Source: Burkholderia pseudomultivorans
GTDB lineage: Bacteria; Pseudomonadota; Gammaproteobacteria; Burkholderiales; Burkholderiaceae
Direction: 5' to 3'
Assembly: GCF_001718415.1 (NCBI RefSeq)
Contig: NZ_CP013378.1
Coordinates: 3,472,001 to 3,536,000, forward strand
Length of the DNA: 64,000 nt
Numbering within the stretch: position 1 is the stretch's first letter; the number at the start of each line of letters is the position of its first letter. Both the position numbers and the translations under genes were made by a program. The notes under the pieces are model-generated. The model saw only the letters and a program-made list of their open reading frames with translations. It was not told where the DNA came from and made no database searches. This document shows positions 16,309-24,351 of the stretch, one piece after another.

Positions 16309-17691
16309 TCAGCGCGATGCTTCGACCAGCGCCTGCGCGAGCGCGTTGTGACGCTCGATGACGGGCGGCAGGTCGAGCGTCGCCAGGCGCCCCTCCCGCA
16401 CCACCACCTTCCCGTTCACCACCGTGTACGCCGTCTGCGACGGCGCGCAGAACACGAGCGCCGCAACCGGATCGTGCAACGCGCCCGCGAACAGCGGCTG
16501 GCGCAGGTCGAACGCGGCGAAGTCGGCCGCCATGCCCGGCTTCAGCGCGCCGATATCGTCGCGGTTCAGCACCTTCGCGCCGCCGAGCGTCGCGATCTCC
16601 AGCGCTTCGCGCGCGGTCATCGCGTCGGGGCCGAAGCCGACCCGCTGCAGCAGCAGCGCCTGGCGCACTTCGGCGACCATCTGCGCGCCGTCGTTCGACG
16701 CGGAGCCGTCGACGCCGAGCCCGACCGGCACGCCCGCGAGCCGCATCTTCTTCACCGGCGCGATGCCCGACGCGAGCCTCATGTTCGAGCACGGACAGTG
16801 CGCGACGCCGGTGCCGGTGCGCGCGAACAGGCCGATGCCCGCATCGTCGAGCTGCACGCAGTGCGCATGCCAGACGTCGTGACCGACCCAGCCGAGATCC
16901 TCCGCGTATTCGGCGGGCGTCATCCCGAACTTCTCGCGGCTGTACGCGATGTCGTTGACGTTCTCCGCGAGGTGCGTGTGCAGCGACACGCCGTACTCGC
17001 GCGCGAGCACGGCGGCGTCGCGCATCAGTCCGCGGCTCACCGAGAACGGCGAGCACGGCGCGACCACCACGCGCAGCATCGCGTAGCGCCCTTCGTCGTG
17101 ATAGGTCTCGATCAGGCGCTGCGCGTCGCGCAGGATGTCGGGCTCGCGCTCGACGACCGAGTCGGGCGGCAAGCCGCCGTCGCGCTGGCCGACGCTCATC
17201 GCGCCGCGGCTCGCATGAAACCGCATGCCGATGCGCTGCGCGGCGCCGATGCTGTCGTCGAGCCGGCTGCCGTTCGGGTAGATGTACAGGTGATCGCTCG
17301 ACGTCGTGCAGCCCGACTGCAGCAGCTCGGCCATCGCGGTGAGCGTCGACACCTCGATCATCTCGGGCGTCAGGTGCGCCCAGATCCGGTACAGGTTCGT
17401 GAGCCAGCCGAACAGCTCGGCGTTCTGCGCGGCCGGCACCGCGCGCGTCAGGCTCTGGTACATGTGATGGTGCGTGTTCACGAGCCCCGGAATCACCAGG
17501 TGCCCGCGCAGGTCGAGCACTTCGTCCGCGGTGTCGGGCAGCTCGGCGGTCGGCCCGACCGCGACGATCCGGTTGTCTTCGATGTAAAGCCCTGCGTCGC
17601 GCAGTTCGCGGCGCGTGTCGTCCATGGTCACGAGCACGTCGGCGTGCTTGACCAGCAAGGTTTTCGGGCGGGATGGGGATTCGATGCTCAT
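16309..17691 (-). CDS. 8-oxoguanine deaminase (amidohydrolase family)
   Basis: A 460-residue amidohydrolase predicted to deaminate 8-oxoguanine to uric acid, feeding the neighbouring urate genes. Metal ligands are visible: H74 and H76 in NTHHHMYQ, HTH at 238-240, H277 region (HAHCVQLD) and D328 in LGVDGSASND. Related hydroxyatrazine/guanine deaminases share this scaffold, but the neighbourhood supports a purine substrate. A compact structured leader (17706-17747) ends just before GGAG and the ATG. Confidence 0.88.
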   Translation of the reverse strand: MSIESPSRPKTLLVKHADVLVTMDDTRRELRDAGLYIEDNRIVAVGPTAELPDTADEVLDLRGHLVIPGLVNTHHHMYQSLTRAVPAAQNAELFGWLTNLYRIWAHLTPEMIEVSTLTAMAELLQSGCTTSSDHLYIYPNGSRLDDSIGAAQRIGMRFHASRGAMSVGQRDGGLPPDSVVEREPDILRDAQRLIETYHDEGRYAMLRVVVAPCSPFSVSRGLMRDAAVLAREYGVSLHTHLAENVNDIAYSREKFGMTPAEYAEDLGWVGHDVWHAHCVQLDDAGIGLFARTGTGVAHCPCSNMRLASGIAPVKKMRLAGVPVGLGVDGSASNDGAQMVAEVRQALLLQRVGFGPDAMTAREALEIATLGGAKVLNRDDIGALKPGMAADFAAFDLRQPLFAGALHDPVAALVFCAPSQTAYTVVNGKVVVREGRLATLDLPPVIERHNALAQALVEASR

Positions 17692-17705
17692 GCGTTCTCC
17701 GCGTC

Positions 17706-17747
17706 GGTCTGTCCCCAGGCGCCGGGCCTGGAGACGGTCACACAGCC
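17706..17747 (-). promoter_or_regulatory. Candidate NMT1-type (xanthine/uric acid) riboswitch
   Basis: On the minus strand the 42-base leader can fold as P1 GGCTGT/ACAGACC (one bulged A), an unpaired GTGACCGT only on the 5' side, then P2 CTCCAGGC/GCCTGGGG closed by a five-base loop. Two stems split by a one-sided internal loop, directly before GGAG and the start codon, resemble the small NMT1 riboswitch architecture known to sense xanthine and uric acid before purine-oxidation genes. The fold was made by hand and the conserved bases were not checked against a model. Confidence 0.45.
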
Positions 17748-18201
17748 GTTCGAACGCTGATTCGCGGCACGCCCCGGTGCCTGCGTCCGTTCGAACGCCC
17801 TGGCCCGGTTACCCGGCGTGCTCGCCGTCTTCGGGGTACGCGCCGGCCCCGGGCCGACGCGCACGGCGGCAGGATCGCCCAAGCGTGCGCCGCGCACAAT
17901 GCGCGCACCCGAATACCGCGCTTCACGGATCCGATATGGTACGCCGCGCACCGCCCCGGCGGGCGGCCTGCGGCACGCGGCGGGCGGCTTCCGGCGCGGC
18001 GTCGACAGCCGCTCATGCGCGGCGCATTATCTTTGATATCGCGCCCGTATTTGCGCGGGGAACCTTTTTACAATGCCTGCACGGCGCTCGCTTCAACTTC
18101 GCCGACGGGTATGTAGCCACGTGACGTGGAGCCTCGATCCGCCGCACAGTCATTGGATCGAGTCGCCGCCGAACCTCGCATTCACACAAGGAAAACTGCG
18201 A
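17748..18201. other. Intergenic region upstream of the urate operon
   Basis: No gene is supported here. It should hold the divergent promoters of the 8-oxoguanine deaminase and the hydroxyisourate hydrolase/puuD genes. GTTCGAACG occurs twice (near 17748 and 17787), a partly palindromic repeat of unknown role. Confidence 0.5.
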
Positions 18202-18555
18202 ATGGGAAAGCTCACTACCCACGTACTCGATACGGCGAACGGTCGTCCCGGCGCCGCACTCAAGGTGGACCTCTACGCGCTGGACGGCGAATCGCGCCGC
18301 GCGATCAAGACCGTGCTGACCAATAGCGACGGCCGCTGCGACGAACCGCTGCTCGAAGGCGCCGCGCTCGCCGCCGGCGAATACGAACTCGTATTCCATG
18401 CCGGCGACTACTTCGCGTCGCTCGGCGTGAAGGTGCCCGAACCCCGTTTCGTCGACCGCGTCGTGCTGCGCTTCGGCATCGCCGATCCGGGCGCGCACTA
18501 CCACGTGCCGCTGCTCGTCTCGCCGTGGGCGTACAGCACCTATCGCGGCAGCTGA
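18202..18555 (+). CDS. uraH: 5-hydroxyisourate hydrolase (transthyretin-related)
   Basis: A 117-residue enzyme that hydrolyses 5-hydroxyisourate to OHCU, the step after urate oxidation. Family hallmarks are the N-terminal LTTHVLDTANGRPG (active-site H7) and the C-terminal YRGS (114-117). It has no signal peptide. AAGGAAAA precedes the ATG. puuD starts 53 bases downstream, consistent with one transcript making and consuming the unstable intermediate. Confidence 0.95.
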   Translation: MGKLTTHVLDTANGRPGAALKVDLYALDGESRRAIKTVLTNSDGRCDEPLLEGAALAAGEYELVFHAGDYFASLGVKVPEPRFVDRVVLRFGIADPGAHYHVPLLVSPWAYSTYRGS

Positions 18556-18608
18556 CATACGTATCGGCTGCCCGCATCAAGACAACGATCTGAGTCTGGA
18601 GGAGTTTC

Positions 18609-19802
18609 ATGGAAGGCTTCATCACCGACTGGCTGAACCTCGCGCTGCGATGGCTGCACGTCATCGTCGCCATTGCGTGGATCGGCGAGTCCTTCTATTT
18701 CGTCGCGCTCGACAACAGCCTGAAACCGCCTACCGACGCGAACCAGCGCAAGCGCGGCGTGTTCGGCGAACTATGGCACGTCCACGGCGGCGGTTTCTAC
18801 AACATGCAGAAGTACACGGTCGCGCCGCCGGAAATGCCGGATGACCTGCACTGGTCGAAGTGGCCGTCGTACACGACCTGGCTGTCGGGCTTCTCGCTGT
18901 TCTTCGTGCTGTACCTGCTCGCGCCGAACACGTACCTGATCGACAAGAGCGTGCTCGACATGGGCCCGGTGGTCGCCGTCGCGTCCGCGCTCGGCTTCCT
19001 GATGGCCGGCTGGATCGTCTACGACTCGCTGTGCCGCATCCTCGGCACCAACGATCGCGTGCTCGGCATCTGCGTCGGTATCTACGTCGTCGCCGCCGCG
19101 TACCTGGCCTGCCACATCTTCGCCGGCCGCGCCGCCTACCTGATCGTCGGCGCGATGCTCGCGACGATCATGACCGCGAACGTGTTCTTCGTGATCATCC
19201 CCGGCCAGCGCAAGATGGTCGACAAGATGCTCAAGGGCGAGGAACCGAACCCGATCTACGGCAAGCGCGGCAAGCAGCGCTCGGTGCACAACACGTATTT
19301 CACGCTGCCGGTCGTGTTCGCGATGCTGTCGAACCACTATGCGATGACGTACACGAACAAGTACAACTGGATCGTGCTCGTGCTGATCATGCTGGCCGGC
19401 GCGCTGATCCGTCAGTTCTTCGTGATGCGTCACCGCGGCAAGCAGCTGTGGTACCTGCCGATCGGCGGCGTCGCGCTGCTGTCGGGCGCGCTGGTCTGGA
19501 CCATGCCGAAGCCGATCGCGCCGGAAGCGCAGGCGGCCAACGCACCGAAGGTCGTGATCAACGACATCATGCCGATCCTGCAGCAGCGCTGCGTCGAGTG
19601 TCACTCGGCCAAGCCGACGCTGATGGGCAGCGCGCCCGCCGGCGTGATGTTCGATACGCCGGACGAAGTGTCGAAGAACGCGCAGCGCATCTATGAACAA
19701 GCGGTGCGACTGAAGGCGATGCCGATCGGCAACGTCACGCACATGACCGACGACGAGCGCACGAAGCTCGCCGCATGGTTCGAGGGCGGCGCGACGAAGT
19801 AA
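18609..19802 (+). CDS. puuD: Membrane urate hydroxylase PuuD with C-terminal cytochrome c domain
   Basis: A 397-residue urate-oxidising membrane protein that replaces soluble uricase. The N-terminal part has about eight hydrophobic segments starting with WLNLALRWLHVIVAIAWIG; the C-terminal domain holds a haem c site CVECH (C328, C331, H332), so electrons probably pass to the respiratory chain rather than making peroxide. GGAGG lies 5 bases before the ATG. It forms a pair with uraH and is followed by a terminator. Confidence 0.94.
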   Translation: MEGFITDWLNLALRWLHVIVAIAWIGESFYFVALDNSLKPPTDANQRKRGVFGELWHVHGGGFYNMQKYTVAPPEMPDDLHWSKWPSYTTWLSGFSLFFVLYLLAPNTYLIDKSVLDMGPVVAVASALGFLMAGWIVYDSLCRILGTNDRVLGICVGIYVVAAAYLACHIFAGRAAYLIVGAMLATIMTANVFFVIIPGQRKMVDKMLKGEEPNPIYGKRGKQRSVHNTYFTLPVVFAMLSNHYAMTYTNKYNWIVLVLIMLAGALIRQFFVMRHRGKQLWYLPIGGVALLSGALVWTMPKPIAPEAQAANAPKVVINDIMPILQQRCVECHSAKPTLMGSAPAGVMFDTPDEVSKNAQRIYEQAVRLKAMPIGNVTHMTDDERTKLAAWFEGGATK

Positions 19803-19844
19803 CGCTGCCGCGTGCCGGTGCGCCGGCGCCACCCTCTCCGTTCG

Positions 19845-19872
19845 CGGGCCCGGAAACGGGCCCGTTTTTTTT
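19845..19872 (+). terminator. Rho-independent terminator of uraH-puuD
   Basis: Two CGGGCCCG arms with a GAAA loop are followed by eight T, 42 bases after the puuD stop. Confidence 0.93.
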
Positions 19873-20253
19873 GCTTGTCGGGAAGGCGCGGGAATATGCG
19901 CGATGATCGCGCGATCGATCGCGAAGGCGATGCGGGTTGGCAGTCGTGCGATGCGCCGGGTGGAGGTGCGATTCACGAGGTGCGAAGCAACACGAGCCGG
20001 CGACGACGAGCGGCCAATACCTCATCGACGCCGATCGTCAGGTTCTCCCCGTTGCGAAGACTCGCGATCGCTTCGGATAGCGACACATTGGTGCCGGCCG
20101 AAACGATACGACCACACGAGCGCCCGAATGCAGTTCCGGGAATATCTTACGCAGTGCGATCTCAAGATCGGTTTGTCGGAAAGACGCGCCCGCGATCCTG
20201 CTTCGATACATAACGGCTGCGCGCCGACCTCGCCACGCGACCGCCTCCGGCAT
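19873..20253. other. Intergenic region between convergent purine operons
   Basis: No gene is supported in these roughly 380 bases between the puuD terminator and the allA terminator. Base composition is slightly lower in GC than the neighbours, and open frames crossing it lack ribosome binding sites. Confidence 0.5.
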
Positions 20254-20283
20254 AAAAAAACCCGCGCAAACTGCGCGGGTTTC
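20254..20283 (-). terminator. Terminator of the alc-allA transcript
   Basis: An 8-bp stem CCCGCGCA/TGCGCGGG with a three-base loop carries seven T on the minus strand, 28 bases beyond the allA stop. A short T run on the plus side may allow weak bidirectional action. Confidence 0.9.
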
Positions 20284-20310
20284 GGCAAACCGATGCGTGA
20301 CGCCGGCGAC

Positions 20311-20823
20311 TCAGGCCGTCAACGCATGCAGTGCTTCGTCGGTGAGCCACAGCGACGTCTGCAGATCCTGCTCGTTCAGGTTCAGCCCGTCGCCGCCGCG
20401 GTCGACGACGATGAAGTCGCTGACCTCGCCGAGCGCGATCAGCGGGTGATGCCACACGCCCTTCGCATAGTTGACGCCCTGCCAGCCGCTCGTCACGAAC
20501 GCGCGGATCTTCGTCTCGTCGAGATCGCCCGCAGGCGCGACGACGACGAGATACGGCCTGTCGTTCAGCGGCACGAACGCCTGGCTGCCGAGCGGGTGGC
20601 GCTCAAGCATCTTCACTTCGAACGGCAGCGTGCGCGGCTGGCCGCGGAACAGGTTGACGAGCGTGCGCCCGCCTGCCTCTTCGACATCGACCTTCGCGAG
20701 GTCGTGAAAGCGGATCGTCGTGCCGAGGTTGATCGGAATCTGCTTCGCGCCTTCGGTTTCGATCACGTCGCCGAACGGCGCGAACGCTTCCTTGGTCAGC
20801 GGTTCGATAACGAGCGTTTTCAT
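20311..20823 (-). CDS. allA: Ureidoglycolate lyase AllA
   Basis: A 170-residue cupin-fold enzyme that splits ureidoglycolate into glyoxylate and urea, the last step of this pathway. The family N-terminus ([21 protein letters not shown]), RGQPR and KGVWHHPL motifs are present. Its ATG overlaps the stop of the allantoicase gene by ATGA, showing translational coupling. The upstream open frame is only a shadow. Confidence 0.94.
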   Translation of the reverse strand: MKTLVIEPLTKEAFAPFGDVIETEGAKQIPINLGTTIRFHDLAKVDVEEAGGRTLVNLFRGQPRTLPFEVKMLERHPLGSQAFVPLNDRPYLVVVAPAGDLDETKIRAFVTSGWQGVNYAKGVWHHPLIALGEVSDFIVVDRGGDGLNLNEQDLQTSLWLTDEALHALTA

Positions 20824-21833
20824 TTGTCGAGCGTCCCCCACAGGCGCAGGCGCGACACGCCGCCGTCCGGAATGATGTTCAGGCGCACGTGCGTGACCGG
20901 GCCGAGCGACGCGATTTCCTGTTCGAAGTAATGCTGCTTGTCCATCTGCAGCTTCTGCTCGCCGAGCAGCACCGGCCAGAACATCGACTGCGTGATCAGC
21001 GAGCTGTCGGTGCCGCCCGACACGTACGCGGCCTGGATCGAGCAGCGGTCCGGGTAGTTGCCCTTGAAGAACGCCGTATCGACTTCGATCTTGCGGATCA
21101 CGCCCGGCTGCGCGAGCGCGATGATCGCCCAGTCGTTGCCCGGCTCGCGGCGGCGGCGGGTTTCCCAGCCGTCGCCCATGTTCACGCCGCGGCCCGGCAG
21201 CAGCAGGTTCGACGCGACGCCGAAGTGCTGGTTGTTCGCCGCCACCACGTAACCGCCGTTCTCCATCGCCGCGAGATCGAACTGCTCGGTCGCGCTCGCG
21301 CCGGCCCAGTCGAGCTGCGGCTGGCCGTACACGCGCAGGCGCGCGATGCCGCCGTCCGGATAGATGTTCACGCGCAGGTGCGTGAACGCGCGCGCGTCGC
21401 TCGCCGCGACGTAGTGATGGCTGTTGCCCTGCAGCGTCGTCGACGGCACGATCTCGACCCACTCGGTCGAATGCGTCGGCGCGCCGTCGGGCACGTATGC
21501 GGCCTCGATCGACGCGGCCGGCGGGAAGTTGCCGGTGAAGTGGCTCGTATCGATGTCGAAGCCCTTGATCACGCCCGGACGCGCGAGCTTGACGATGCAC
21601 CAGTCATAGCCGGTCGTGCGCTTGCGGCGCGTTTCCCAGCCGTCCATCCACTTGCCGTGGTCGTCGTACTTGCCGGGGATGAAGACGGCCGGCTCGGGGT
21701 TCAGCATCCGCTCCTTCGGCGCGAAGAAATCGTCGCTGGCCTCGAGCGCCTGCGCACCGAGACGCGGGTCGGCGAGATTCACATAGCGCCGCGTGAAATC
21801 GGGTGCGTCGGGATCGAGAAGCGGAAGAGCCAT
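20820..21833 (-). CDS. alc: Allantoicase
   Basis: A 337-residue enzyme converting allantoate to ureidoglycolate and urea. It shows the two homologous halves of the family: DGWETRRKR...DW and TSHFTGNFP near residues 64-100 are repeated as DGWETRRRR...DW and TAFFKGNYP near 226-265. It overlaps allA by four bases. A hairpin with a T run separates it from uraD upstream, so it may have its own promoter or depend on read-through. Confidence 0.95.
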   Translation of the reverse strand: MALPLLDPDAPDFTRRYVNLADPRLGAQALEASDDFFAPKERMLNPEPAVFIPGKYDDHGKWMDGWETRRKRTTGYDWCIVKLARPGVIKGFDIDTSHFTGNFPPAASIEAAYVPDGAPTHSTEWVEIVPSTTLQGNSHHYVAASDARAFTHLRVNIYPDGGIARLRVYGQPQLDWAGASATEQFDLAAMENGGYVVAANNQHFGVASNLLLPGRGVNMGDGWETRRRREPGNDWAIIALAQPGVIRKIEVDTAFFKGNYPDRCSIQAAYVSGGTDSSLITQSMFWPVLLGEQKLQMDKQHYFEQEIASLGPVTHVRLNIIPDGGVSRLRLWGTLDK

Positions 21834-21856
21834 GATGTTTCCTTGTCAGTATTGCG

Positions 21857-21881
21857 AAAAGGCCGCCGCAATGCGGCGGCC
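21857..21881 (-). terminator. Internal terminator between uraD and alc
   Basis: GGCCGCCGC and GCGGCGGCC pair around AAT; on the minus strand the stem is followed by TTTT. It sits in the 66-base gap between uraD and alc and probably lowers expression of alc-allA relative to puuE-uraD. Confidence 0.7.
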
Positions 21882-21899
21882 CGTATTACGTACGGCGTG

Positions 21900-22421
21900 T
21901 CAGGCGTCGATCAGGTCGTCGAGCCGGAAGCGCGCGATCCGGTAGATCTGGTCGAGGCTCGCGCGCAGTTCCTCGTCGCGCGAATGATTCACGCGCGACT
22001 CGAAGTTCGCGATGATGCCGTGCCGGTCGTAGCCGCGCACCGCGAGGATGAACGGAAAGCCGAACTTCTCGCGATACGTGCGATTCAGCGTCAGCAGCTT
22101 GTCGAATTCTTCCTGCGTGCACTGGTCGAGGCCCGCGCCGCTCTGCTCGCGCGTCGACTCGGCCGTCAGCTCGCCGCGCACGGCGGCCTTGCCGGCCAGC
22201 TCCGGGTGGGCGTTGATCAGCGCGAGCTGGCGCGCGTCGCCGGCCGCTTCGACCGCGCCGGACATCGTCTTGTGCAACGCGTCGATGCTCGCGAACGGCC
22301 GCTCGCCCGCGGCGAGCTCGGCCACCCACGGCGAATGTTCGAAAATCCCCGACAGCGCCGCGACGAATGCGCTCGGCGCCATCGTGTTCAGTTGTTCCAA
22401 CGTGTAACGCATCGCCTTCAT
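21900..22421 (-). CDS. uraD: OHCU decarboxylase
   Basis: A 173-residue all-helical enzyme that decarboxylates OHCU to S-allantoin. The catalytic histidine H72 is in INAHPELAGK and the FILAVRGYD motif is present. The start codon overlaps the puuE stop by ATGA. In Burkholderia-like genomes it is also annotated uraD or pucL N-terminal-like; here it is a stand-alone domain. Confidence 0.94.
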   Translation of the reverse strand: MKAMRYTLEQLNTMAPSAFVAALSGIFEHSPWVAELAAGERPFASIDALHKTMSGAVEAAGDARQLALINAHPELAGKAAVRGELTAESTREQSGAGLDQCTQEEFDKLLTLNRTYREKFGFPFILAVRGYDRHGIIANFESRVNHSRDEELRASLDQIYRIARFRLDDLIDA

Positions 22422-23371
22422 GCTTTCCCTTCGTTTCGATGATTGGGCTGATACGGATGATGTTCACGCCAGTGACGTGCGATATCGACACGGCGCGTCA
22501 CCCATACGCGATCGTGCTTCTCGATGTGATCGAGGAAACGCTGCAGTCCGCGGAAACGTCCCGGCCGGCCGAGCAGGCGGCAGTGCATGCCGATCGACAG
22601 CATCTTCGGCGCCTCGTCGCCTTCCGCGTACAGCACGTCGAACGCGTCGCGCAGGTAGTCGAAGAAGTGATCGCCGGTATTGAAGCCCTGCGGCGTCGCA
22701 AAGCGCATGTCGTTGGTGTCGAGCGTGTACGGGACGATCAGCTGCGGCGTGGTGCCGCCGCCCGTCACGCCGACGTCCATCCAGAACGGCAGGTCGTCGC
22801 CGTAGTTGTCGGAGTCGTACAGGAAGCCGCCGTATTCGGCGACCAGGCGGTGCGTATTGGGGCTGTCGCGACCGGTATACCAGCCGAGCGGACGCACGCC
22901 CGTCACGCGCTCGATCGCTTCCATCCCGAGCCGCATGTGCTCGGCCTCGAGCTCGGGCGCCATGCTCTGATAGTGGATCCAGCGCCAGCCGTGACACGCG
23001 ATTTCATGGCCGAGCTCGACGAATGCGCGCGCGAGCTCCGGATGCCGCTCGATCGCCATGCCGACGCCGAACACCGTCAGCGGCAGCCCGCGCTTCTCGA
23101 ATTCGCGCAGGATGCGCCACACGCCGGCGCGCGAACCATATTCGTAGATCGACTCCATGCTCATGTGGCGGTCCGGATACGCGGCCGCGCCGACGATCTC
23201 GGACAGGAACTGCTCGGAGCCCGGATCGCCGTGCAGCACGCAGTTCTCGCCGCCCTCCTCGTAGTTCAGCACGAACTGCACGGCGACACGGGCGCGCCCC
23301 GGCCAGTTCGCCTGCACGGGATGGCGGCCGTAGCCGATCAGGTCGCGAGGATAGTTGGAATCGTATGACAT
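22418..23371 (-). CDS. puuE: Allantoinase PuuE (polysaccharide deacetylase-like)
   Basis: A 317-residue NodB-fold hydrolase that opens allantoin to allantoate, unrelated to the amidohydrolase-type allantoinase. Features are FVLNYEEGGE (34-43), HEIACHGWRW (a His pair for metal) and DSDNYGDDLPFW. The start MSYDSNYPRDLIGYGRHP is typical. An unusually long hairpin lies 39 bases upstream. It is the first gene of puuE-uraD, with alc-allA beyond a terminator. Confidence 0.93.
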   Translation of the reverse strand: MSYDSNYPRDLIGYGRHPVQANWPGRARVAVQFVLNYEEGGENCVLHGDPGSEQFLSEIVGAAAYPDRHMSMESIYEYGSRAGVWRILREFEKRGLPLTVFGVGMAIERHPELARAFVELGHEIACHGWRWIHYQSMAPELEAEHMRLGMEAIERVTGVRPLGWYTGRDSPNTHRLVAEYGGFLYDSDNYGDDLPFWMDVGVTGGGTTPQLIVPYTLDTNDMRFATPQGFNTGDHFFDYLRDAFDVLYAEGDEAPKMLSIGMHCRLLGRPGRFRGLQRFLDHIEKHDRVWVTRRVDIARHWREHHPYQPNHRNEGKA

Positions 23372-23409
23372 GGTTCGATGTGCAACGAAAGCTTGCTGAA
23401 ATAATGGGT

Positions 23410-23458
23410 TCGCATCGCCCCGCGCAACGCCGGAAGCCGGCTGCGCGGGCCGATGCGA
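23410..23458. repeat. Long near-perfect inverted repeat upstream of puuE
   Basis: Arms at 23410-23426 and 23442-23458 pair in 16 of 17 positions, and an inner GCCGG/CCGGC stem with a three-base loop extends the helix to about 22 bp. There is no T tract. It could block read-through from the racemase gene, stabilise mRNA, or be a regulatory site. Confidence 0.75.
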
Positions 23459-23519
23459 CGACGGCCCAGTGTAGCGAAAACGCCCATACGCGCCCATACA
23501 GCGGCGCAGATAGTGCGTG

Positions 23520-24341
23520 TCAGACGGCGTGTATGTGCGCTTGCGGCAAATCCGGGACCGGTTCCGCTGCGGCGGTTGCGCCTGGCGCGTCGGCGGGCGC
23601 CGCGTCGGGCGGCGGGCTGAAGCGTGCGAACTCGCCGTCGTAGCGCTTGGGCAGCGGCCGCGCGTAGTCGCCGCGCTTCGCGGTCGCCAGGCGCAGCGCG
23701 ACGAGCGCCTCGGCCCACTTGACGGCCGCCGTGACGCCCTCGACCACCGGCGCGCCGATCTGCTGCTCGATCTCGCGCGCGAACTCGGCCATGCCGGCGC
23801 AGCCGAGCACGATCGCGTCCGCGCCGTCCTCGTCGAGCGCGCGCCGGCATTCGTCGACGATGATCCGGCGTGCCGCCGAGCCCGGCCGATCGAGTTCGAG
23901 CACCGCGACGTCGGTCGCGCGCACGTTGCGGCAGAAGCGCTTCATCCCGTAGCGCTCCGCGAGATGCCAGGCCATCCCGCAAGTGCGCGCCAGCGTCGTG
24001 ACGACCGAGAAGCCCGGCGCGAGCACGCTCGCGGCGTGCATCGCGGCCTCGGCGATCCCGATCACGGGCCCGCGCGCCAGTTCGCGCGCCGCGTACAGGC
24101 CCGGATCGCCGAAGCACGCGATCACGTACGCATCGAAGCCGTCGCGCTCGCCCTGCGCGATCTCGGCGAGCAGCCCGGGCGTCGCGAGCGCCTCGTCGTA
24201 ATACCCTTCGATCGACGGCGGCCCCATCGGCGGGCTCACGGCCGCCACCGTCGTGCCGGCGGCCGCGACCTCGCGCGCGCAGCGGCCCATCGCGTCGGTC
24301 ATCCGCTGCGTCGTATTCGGATTGATCAGCTTGATCTTCAT
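23520..24341 (-). CDS. Asp/Glu/hydantoin racemase family protein, candidate allantoin racemase
   Basis: A 273-residue cofactor-independent racemase. The N-terminal NPNTTQRM and the two acid/base cysteines, C76 (ACFGDPGL) and C181 (LGCAGM), are present. Hydantoin and allantoin racemases belong here, and the place between allantoinase and a permease favours allantoin (inference). The C-terminus (about 240-273) is Pro/Ala-rich and probably disordered. The permease gene ends 10 bases upstream, so they are likely one transcript. Confidence 0.85.
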   Translation of the reverse strand: MKIKLINPNTTQRMTDAMGRCAREVAAAGTTVAAVSPPMGPPSIEGYYDEALATPGLLAEIAQGERDGFDAYVIACFGDPGLYAARELARGPVIGIAEAAMHAASVLAPGFSVVTTLARTCGMAWHLAERYGMKRFCRNVRATDVAVLELDRPGSAARRIIVDECRRALDEDGADAIVLGCAGMAEFAREIEQQIGAPVVEGVTAAVKWAEALVALRLATAKRGDYARPLPKRYDGEFARFSPPPDAAPADAPGATAAAEPVPDLPQAHIHAV

Positions 24342-24351
24342 CGCACGCTCC

